A stretch of DNA of 64,000 bases from Shewanella hafniensis (GTDB lineage Bacteria > Pseudomonadota > Gammaproteobacteria > Enterobacterales > Shewanellaceae). The stretch is from positions 123,822 through 187,821 of the forward strand of contig NZ_BPFD01000001.1 in assembly GCF_019655335.1 (NCBI RefSeq). The letters run 5' to 3'. The notes beneath the pieces are model-generated. The model was not told the DNA's origin, searched no databases, and saw nothing but the letters and a program-made list of their open reading frames with translations. A program made the translations under genes and the position numbers. Positions 58,864 through 64,000 of this stretch are shown piece by piece (within the stretch, counting starts at the first letter, position 1; the number at the start of each line of letters is the position of its first letter).

Positions 58864-60120
58864 CCAAGCCTGAGTACTGTGCTTTTTATATTCGCTAAAC
58901 CACTTAACGGGATAATACAGCGCGATAACTAACACGCCCGTTATGAACCAAATCCATCCCATACTATTCACCCCAAAGTACTCACCATGGTTTGCGCCAA
59001 AGATGAATTTCGCTAAGCGATAAAGCAGTAACAGAACGTACAAATGTAAGATATAGAAGAACATAGGGACTGAGCCAAATACAGACAACCCGTGGCCGAC
59101 TCGCGCTAATCTCCCTCCAACTTTGCCACTTGATGCAAAATACCGCTCAAACGCCACTAAGCTAAAGAACATGCCGCCTAAGGTCACCAGTAAAAAGCTT
59201 AATGATGGTGGGTATTTGGTTAAGTTGAATACCGACATTAAGGTTTCACCCAAATGTGCCCCCGCCTGCCAAGGCAAGGTTTCGCCATAGAGGTTAAACC
59301 CGCGAAGCACTGCAAAAAGTACCCAACAGCTTATCCCTAACTGCAACAGTGTTTGCTGGCGCTGCGAGGCTTCAAGCAGATTACTATTCAGTTTTTGACT
59401 GAAAATGGGCCCAGCCACATAACCCAGTAAAATCACCCCCATCCAAGGCAGCGCAGGATAACTCACTTTGATCTTAAGCGCCCCTTCACTGACAAGATAT
59501 CCGCGGTCGTGCAATAGGGTCCACAGGCTATAAACCCATTCACTCGGCTGAAAACCAATTGGCGTCAACAGATTATGGCCAAAAACAATCGCAAAGCCTA
59601 AAAGTGCCATCCAAGCTCTAGGCAGATTTATCAGCGCCGCCAGCGTTAACATGCTCAGGCCGATCACCCAAATGACCTGCAACCAAAGCGTGTGGTAGTT
59701 ACCCATCCAAGAGATGTTAATCACTACAATTTCGAGCGCGATTAAAAACAAACCACGTTTAATCAAAAACGCCCGCGCTGAACGCGGCTCGCCATGACTG
59801 CGATTGGCATAAAGCCATGCTGAAACACCCGTTAGAAACACAAACACTGGCGCACAAAAATGCGCGGCAAAGCGGCTTAGAAACAGTCCCCAAGAGGTCG
59901 AACTCAAATCCATAGGATCGCTCACCTGCATATGCAGGAAAAACCGTTCCCGCACATGGTCGAGCAGCATGATGAGCATCACCAGGCCGCGCATCATATC
60001 GATACTATTAATACGGCTTCGGCCAAGCACTCGGTTCGATACTTGTTCCGATGCGTGGGCCGATGCTTGTTCCGAAAAATGGGCTGACAGCGCAGAATTC
60101 GAACTGATATTAGAACTCAT
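58849..60120 (-). CDS. DUF1624 / HGSNAT-like membrane acyltransferase
   Basis: About 423 aa with ten or more predicted TM helices. After an N-terminal Ser/Ala/Glu-rich cytoplasmic segment (about 1-37) it shows NSIDMMRGLVMLIMLLDHVR, the conserved His/Asp/Arg start of the heparan-alpha-glucosaminide N-acetyltransferase (HGSNAT) catalytic family. The substrate is unknown. The ATG overlaps the TonB-receptor gene by 11 nt, so the two are probably translationally coupled; a GTG three codons upstream is an alternative start. Confidence 0.85.
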   Translation of the reverse strand: MSSNISSNSALSAHFSEQASAHASEQVSNRVLGRSRINSIDMMRGLVMLIMLLDHVRERFFLHMQVSDPMDLSSTSWGLFLSRFAAHFCAPVFVFLTGVSAWLYANRSHGEPRSARAFLIKRGLFLIALEIVVINISWMGNYHTLWLQVIWVIGLSMLTLAALINLPRAWMALLGFAIVFGHNLLTPIGFQPSEWVYSLWTLLHDRGYLVSEGALKIKVSYPALPWMGVILLGYVAGPIFSQKLNSNLLEASQRQQTLLQLGISCWVLFAVLRGFNLYGETLPWQAGAHLGETLMSVFNLTKYPPSLSFLLVTLGGMFFSLVAFERYFASSGKVGGRLARVGHGLSVFGSVPMFFYILHLYVLLLLYRLAKFIFGANHGEYFGVNSMGWIWFITGVLVIALYYPVKWFSEYKKHSTQAWIKYL

Positions 60121-62257
60121 AGCTAACACTCACTTTAATGCTACGTGGCTCACCCGGCACAGCCCAGAGCGCTGAATAACTGCTGGCGATGTAATCTTCA
60201 TCCAATAAGTTGTCCAGATTGACGCCAAGGATGAAGTTATCGCTAAGGTGAGTATTCATAAACAGTCCAACTAACTGATAAGAAGGCAATTGAAAGCTAG
60301 GATCGGCAGAATCACCGAGGCGCGAATCCACATATCGCCAGCTCAGTCCTAAATGTCCATCAATAGAAAGCCTATTCAAATCCTGTTTCAGAATCACACT
60401 CGCGGTATGTTTGGGCACATTCACCAGTGGACTTCCCGCAGGGATAAGCACGCCCCAGTCGGGATTCAAGCTGTCGTTGGCGGTGCGGGTATTCAAATAG
60501 GCATAGGATAATTTTGCTTGTAAATCCTCCGTCAGCTCGGCGGCTACATCGAGTTCAACCCCGCTACTTTTGGCTTTACCTAAGGTGGCAGAAAAACCAA
60601 CATTGATAGGATCTGAGGTCAAAATATTGCTCTTTTGCGCATCGAACACGGCTAAACTACCGTTTACAGGAAGATCGTTTAGCCAAGTACCATTAAACTT
60701 TATTCCTAGTTCAACCGATTTACTCTCTTCGGCTTCGAAGGGTTTACCCGCAAAGTCAGTTCCCGAAAGCGGTAAAAAGCCTTCAGAATAAGAACTATAG
60801 AAACTTAGGGCATCGGACCATAAATACACCAGACCCACTTTGGGGCTAACCCTGCTATCGGTTTGCTCTGATAGCGTGTCTTTCGCGACTTCACTGATAT
60901 CCTGCTGATAACTATCGAACCTTAACCCAAGATGCAGCTTCCACTTTTCAGTGAGATCCATTTGATCTTGCAGGTAAGTTCCCCACGCCTTTTGAGTTTC
61001 GTTATTCTCATACAGCAAACTCACCTCTGGCTGAGGCCCGCCATATTGAGGCGCATAAATATCGATGGCATATTCACCTTTTTTGCCTCGATAGCGATAC
61101 AACCCCGTCTTTAAACTGTAGTGATAAGCATCTGCGCCGAGCAGCAAATTGTGGCGAATAAAACCGGTATCCACATGGCCACTTAACTCTAGGCGTAGTG
61201 AATTGTCCTCGGAGGCATAGTCACGATATCTGTGCTGCCGGGTTAGCGTGCGGCCATCATCAAATAGCGATTGTCGCCCCTTGGCCAACTCAGCATCGGA
61301 CGAATAGCCCTTTAAACTAGAATCACGATAGTTGTAGCCCGCGGTTAATGACCAATCATCATTTAATTCATAGTCATAGGTCAGCTGGTGCCCAGTAGCA
61401 TTCACCACAGTTGCGCCATCATTAGGCTCACCTAAATAACGCGAGCGTGGCACAGTATTAATATCGTTATTGAGCACTATAATGCCGCGATCGAATAGCT
61501 GTTCCTGCTTGAGGTATTCCATTTCATAAAGTAACGAGGCTTTATCGGAAATCTGCCAACGCACTGACGGCGTGACGATTTTTTTATCGCTGAACACATA
61601 ATCACGAAAACTATCGTATTCCTGCCACGCGCCATTAATCCGAAATGCCAAGTTGTCGGTTAAACCTGAGGTCACATCACCTTCTAACCGATATTGGTCG
61701 AAACTCCCAGCCGATGCTTTTAAATAACCACTGGTTTCATATTGGGGTTTCTTAGTGACGATATTAACTGTGCCACCGGGTTCCGAGCGGCCATAAAGTG
61801 CCGAACCTGGGCCTTTTAAAATCTCGACATAGGCAACGTTTGATAAATCTCTATGACCACTAAAACCTCGGCCACCATTAAAGCCATTGATTAAATACCC
61901 CGATGGCATGTTTTCGTTGCCCGGAAAGCCGCGCAGGGAAAAACTATCCCATAAACCACCGCCATTGTTTTGCCGCGCCACACTCGCGGAATAGTCCAGT
62001 ACATCTTGAAACCGCGTCAGCCCCGCATCTTTTATCAATTGCTCGTCTAACACACTGATCGCTTGGGGAAGTTCAATGGTAGACACATTGCCACGGTAAG
62101 CTTGGCGATAGTGGATACTTAAACGTTCAATGTCAGTCTCTGCGATAGGATCACCAGATAGAGCATCCTCCGCAGCCAGCAGCAATGAAATAGGATTGAG
62201 TGCAACCAAGGCACCCAGCAAAAGCGCAGCGCGCTTGGGCATATAAAAAGAGGTCAT
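60110..62257 (-). CDS. TonB-dependent siderophore receptor
   Basis: Outer-membrane gated porin, 715 aa, signal peptide (MPKRAALLLGALVALNPISLLLA). A possible TonB box lies in DIERLSIHY (about 45). The plug domain has LPQAISVLDEQLIKDAGLTR and VEILKGPGSALYGRSEPGGT, the siderophore-receptor (FhuA/FpvA-like) form. A 22-strand barrel ends in the terminal Phe (VSVSYEF). ATG follows GGAG by about 5 nt; eight upstream codons are open. The ligand is unknown; no siderophore biosynthesis or ABC genes lie nearby. Confidence 0.93.
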   Translation of the reverse strand: MTSFYMPKRAALLLGALVALNPISLLLAAEDALSGDPIAETDIERLSIHYRQAYRGNVSTIELPQAISVLDEQLIKDAGLTRFQDVLDYSASVARQNNGGGLWDSFSLRGFPGNENMPSGYLINGFNGGRGFSGHRDLSNVAYVEILKGPGSALYGRSEPGGTVNIVTKKPQYETSGYLKASAGSFDQYRLEGDVTSGLTDNLAFRINGAWQEYDSFRDYVFSDKKIVTPSVRWQISDKASLLYEMEYLKQEQLFDRGIIVLNNDINTVPRSRYLGEPNDGATVVNATGHQLTYDYELNDDWSLTAGYNYRDSSLKGYSSDAELAKGRQSLFDDGRTLTRQHRYRDYASEDNSLRLELSGHVDTGFIRHNLLLGADAYHYSLKTGLYRYRGKKGEYAIDIYAPQYGGPQPEVSLLYENNETQKAWGTYLQDQMDLTEKWKLHLGLRFDSYQQDISEVAKDTLSEQTDSRVSPKVGLVYLWSDALSFYSSYSEGFLPLSGTDFAGKPFEAEESKSVELGIKFNGTWLNDLPVNGSLAVFDAQKSNILTSDPINVGFSATLGKAKSSGVELDVAAELTEDLQAKLSYAYLNTRTANDSLNPDWGVLIPAGSPLVNVPKHTASVILKQDLNRLSIDGHLGLSWRYVDSRLGDSADPSFQLPSYQLVGLFMNTHLSDNFILGVNLDNLLDEDYIASSYSALWAVPGEPRSIKVSVSYEF

Positions 62258-62342
62258 TTTCACTCCGAAAATAAACAGCATCGACGCCTTAGCTAAGCCA
62301 AGGCGCTCAAAGTTAATTAAGATAAATTGAATAAACAGTAAC

Positions 62343-62621
62343 TTATGCTGTTATGGGCGGAGCACGACTATTGAAGAAACGACTAAAAGGTCGTTTAAAG
62401 GAAATGGCTTGGAACTCAACCGAGATATAACTCTGTTGAGTGAGTTGGAAATGAAAGGGTGTACTGGTTATCGCATGTTGCAACTGGTGCTGATGTAAGC
62501 ACAGCGAACAATGGGACTTAGGGTCTTCATTAGCATGGGAAATACTGTGAACAGCAATTGCCACAGACAATAGCACCAACATGGCAGCAAGCCATATCGC
62601 TAGGGTGCGTCTTGTTTGCAT
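62343..62621 (-). CDS. Small membrane protein with CxxC-His motif (DUF2946-like)
   Basis: About 92 aa. One N-terminal TM or signal (TLAIWLAAMLVLLSVAIAVH), then HANEDPKSHCSLCLHQHQLQHA, a CxxC followed by three His, resembling DUF2946-type proteins found near metal/TonB uptake genes. Function unknown; metal binding is inference. Upstream of the TonB receptor on the same strand, 85 nt away. Start uncertain: ATG used, with TTG and GTG alternatives within 12 nt upstream. Confidence 0.65.
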   Translation of the reverse strand: MQTRRTLAIWLAAMLVLLSVAIAVHSISHANEDPKSHCSLCLHQHQLQHAITSTPFHFQLTQQSYISVEFQAISFKRPFSRFFNSRAPPITA

Positions 62622-62831
62622 CACACTATTCAAACCCTACTTCCTCACATAATTTGGCAGGCGATTGTATGTTAAGCACAACTAAAGTTGCAAACCGATT
62701 TACCTAAACCACAGTGCTTAAATGTTACAAGAGGTATACGGCAGTTTTATGAGAAACAGCATTTGTGAGAAAAAGCGATAACCGCGAATGAATAGAGAGG
62801 GCGCTAAATATATCGAGGCTAAATGGCAGAT

Positions 62832-62870
62832 AAAAGAAAACGGCTCGCATATTTCTATGCAAGCCGTTGT
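62832..62870 (-). terminator. Terminator of tRNA-Trp
   Basis: On the minus strand AACGGCTTGCATA-GAAA-TATGCGAGCCGTT (one G/T mismatch) followed by TTCTTTTATC, 7 nt after the tRNA. Confidence 0.8.
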
Positions 62871-62876
62871 TTTATT

Positions 62877-62953
62877 TGGCAGGGGTGGCAGGACTCGAAC
62901 CCGCAACCATCGGTTTTGGAGACCGCTGTTCTACCAATTGGAACTACACCCCT
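62877..62953 (-). tRNA. tRNA-Trp (CCA)
   Basis: 77-nt cloverleaf AGGGGTGTAGTTCCAATTGG..., anticodon CCA within CGGTCTCCAAAACCG, T-arm GGTTCGAGTCC, encoded CCA end. Confidence 0.96.
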
Positions 62954-63321
62954 GTTGACGTGGGGCATTATGCTAAAAGCACTCTCAAAGGTAAAGTACT
63001 TTTTATGACAAAACTCATTAACTGAAGGTTTTTCAAACAAGTTAGACGATTACTGTTGAATTAATTACCACTGAGATTAAAAAGCCACCGCATATCGGGC
63101 ACGATGTTTTAACGAATGCATTATCTAGAGAATTAGCCGTCCTAATGCCCTAGGTCGAATCACTGCAGTAAATTCGACAGATATGGTTGTTTCGACAAGT
63201 TTTGGACCACTTAAGGGCAAAAGCCACACATTTATCGAAAAAAGATCTGAGTTCGATTTATAAAATCGGCGTTTTATAGTATAAGCATCGTCAATTTCAT
63301 ACACTGCTCGACGGAACCAAA
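62954..63321. other. Intergenic region between tRNA-Trp and the SEC-C gene
   Basis: Contains the tRNA-Trp promoter and, near 63275, a TATAGT that may be the -10 of the SEC-C gene. No gene supported. Confidence 0.55.
62967..62995 (-). promoter_or_regulatory. Promoter of tRNA-Trp
   Basis: Minus-strand -35 TTTACC (62990-62995), 17-nt spacer, -10 CATAAT (62967-62972), GC-rich discriminator GCCCC: same design as the tRNA-array promoter. Confidence 0.7.
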
Positions 63322-63660
63322 ATGTCAGACAAATTTTTCTTTAAAGGCCGTAGAACGCCTAAACCTAAGCATGAGAGCTTTGGCTACAACACTAAGCGTG
63401 TTGCTAAACCTGGTACAGAAGCTTTCCCTCTGCAATTAATTGTTGCCGATGAAGCGCGTAAACTCGAAGTTGCCGCGATTGTTGCCGAACACCAGCTGTT
63501 CGCCAATATCGAAGTCAATGCTGATGTTGCTGAAGATATCCTTGAATTAGAAGGTTTATTGAATAAACCTAAAACGACAACGTTCGAGAAAAAACCAAAT
63601 CGTAACGAGCCTTGTGCTTGTGGTAGCGGTCAAAAATTCAAGAAGTGCTGCGGCAAGTAA
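63322..63660 (+). CDS. SEC-C metal-binding motif protein (PBPRA1643 family)
   Basis: 112 aa starting MSDKFFFKGRRTPKPKHESF and ending in a SEC-C zinc motif, NEPCACGSGQKFKKCCGK. Matches the short SWIM/SEC-C proteins of Shewanella/Photobacterium; function unknown. Stand-alone gene. Confidence 0.88.
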   Translation: MSDKFFFKGRRTPKPKHESFGYNTKRVAKPGTEAFPLQLIVADEARKLEVAAIVAEHQLFANIEVNADVAEDILELEGLLNKPKTTTFEKKPNRNEPCACGSGQKFKKCCGK

Positions 63661-63873
63661 GCGCCTTAATCAGCGAAAAATAGATAGGGACTTTTACTAA
63701 GACGTTTTTGTGCGTCGGGAATAGCCCCTTTTCTGCTCCATTTTAGTTTCTTCCCCCACAGCTAATCCTCTAGCTTTGAGATAAAAATCCGCTGCAAATC
63801 GTTATTCCACAGCTGAATAATTTTGCGGGTCTTTTCTTTATTCCAAAAACATTTGCCAAATAAAATCAAACCC

Positions 63874-64000
63874 TGTACTGGTCAACCCAAACTGGACACT
63901 TTTACTTGAGAATTTTCAAACTCTACAGGTGACAGATCGTCATTAGCAGAATGCAGCCGCTCCAAGTTATAATATTTCATGTAAGCCGTCACATCTTGCT
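63874..64000 (-). mobile_element. End of an IS3-family insertion sequence
   Basis: Begins with a TG-starting terminal repeat, TGTACTGGTCAACCCAAACT, immediately followed on the minus strand by the end of a transposase gene. The other end and any target duplication lie outside the window. Confidence 0.8.
63882..64000 (-). CDS. IS3-family transposase OrfB, C-terminal fragment (continues beyond window)
   Basis: The last 38 codons read DVTAYMKYYNLERLHSANDD then LSPVEFENSQVKVSSLG and stop inside the terminal repeat. The YYNLERLHSANDDLSPVEFE pattern is the end of the DDE integrase core in IS3-group OrfB proteins. The rest is outside the window, so intactness is unknown. Confidence 0.82.
   Translation of the reverse strand, partial: QDVTAYMKYYNLERLHSANDDLSPVEFENSQVKVSSLG

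Noticed and set aside
62718..63040. Short frames over tRNA-Trp
   Set aside because: They translate the tRNA and its flanks; no start signals or conservation pattern.

Overview
The window looks like a Shewanella chromosome, most plausibly of the S. putrefaciens / sp. W3-18-1 type. This rests on gene order, moderate GC, protein sequences recognisable as Shewanella housekeeping proteins, and a mobile element sitting in prfC. The species call is inference. Almost all of the window is conserved core genome. The accessory material is the left ~1.6 kb (end of an integrative element) and the right ~130 bp (end of an IS3-family insertion sequence).

Left edge (1-1651): the C-terminal part of a tyrosine integrase, a small AlpA/Xis-like regulator convergent with it, and a repeat-rich ~560 bp attachment region. 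This abuts a 28-codon 5' stump of prfC (release factor 3). The layout matches SXT/R391-family ICEs, which integrate into prfC. Then, mostly on the minus strand (1750-20755), comes a long information-processing block: nlpI, pnp, rpsO, truB, rbfA, infB, nusA, rimP, tRNA-fMet, tRNA-Leu(GAG), secG, tpiA, glmM, folP, ftsH, rlmE. A plus-strand GGDEF-EAL gene is wedged between pnp and rpsO. yhbY faces a stand-alone secD-secF pair; a Ser/His-rich secreted protein and greA follow.

Middle (26081-34862): a PepSY / DUF2271 / DUF4198 envelope operon with a candidate Fur box, a lipoprotein gene, and a seven-gene tRNA array (Met-Leu-Gln-Gln-Met-Leu-Gln on the minus strand) with a clear promoter and terminator. 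Then ychF, pth, ubiF and a small secreted protein.

Right half (34948-58710): miaB-phoH-ybeY-corC-lnt, an orphan prepilin, a protein methyltransferase and ybeL. Then the classic cell-wall/lipoate run leuS-lptE-holA-nadD-rsfS-rlmH-mrdA-mrdB-mltB-rlpA-dacA-ybeD-lipB-lipA, followed by rimI-holD and dps. From 58849 a TonB-dependent receptor overlaps a multi-pass acyltransferase-like gene and is preceded by a small Cys/His protein. tRNA-Trp, a SEC-C protein and the IS3 end close the window.

No defence system, CRISPR array or biosynthetic cluster is visible. The most unusual items are the prfC-integrated element end, a chain of three 5-codon mini-ORFs between lptE and holA, the GGDEF-EAL gene splitting rpsO from pnp, and two envelope/metal-uptake-like gene groups of unknown substrate.
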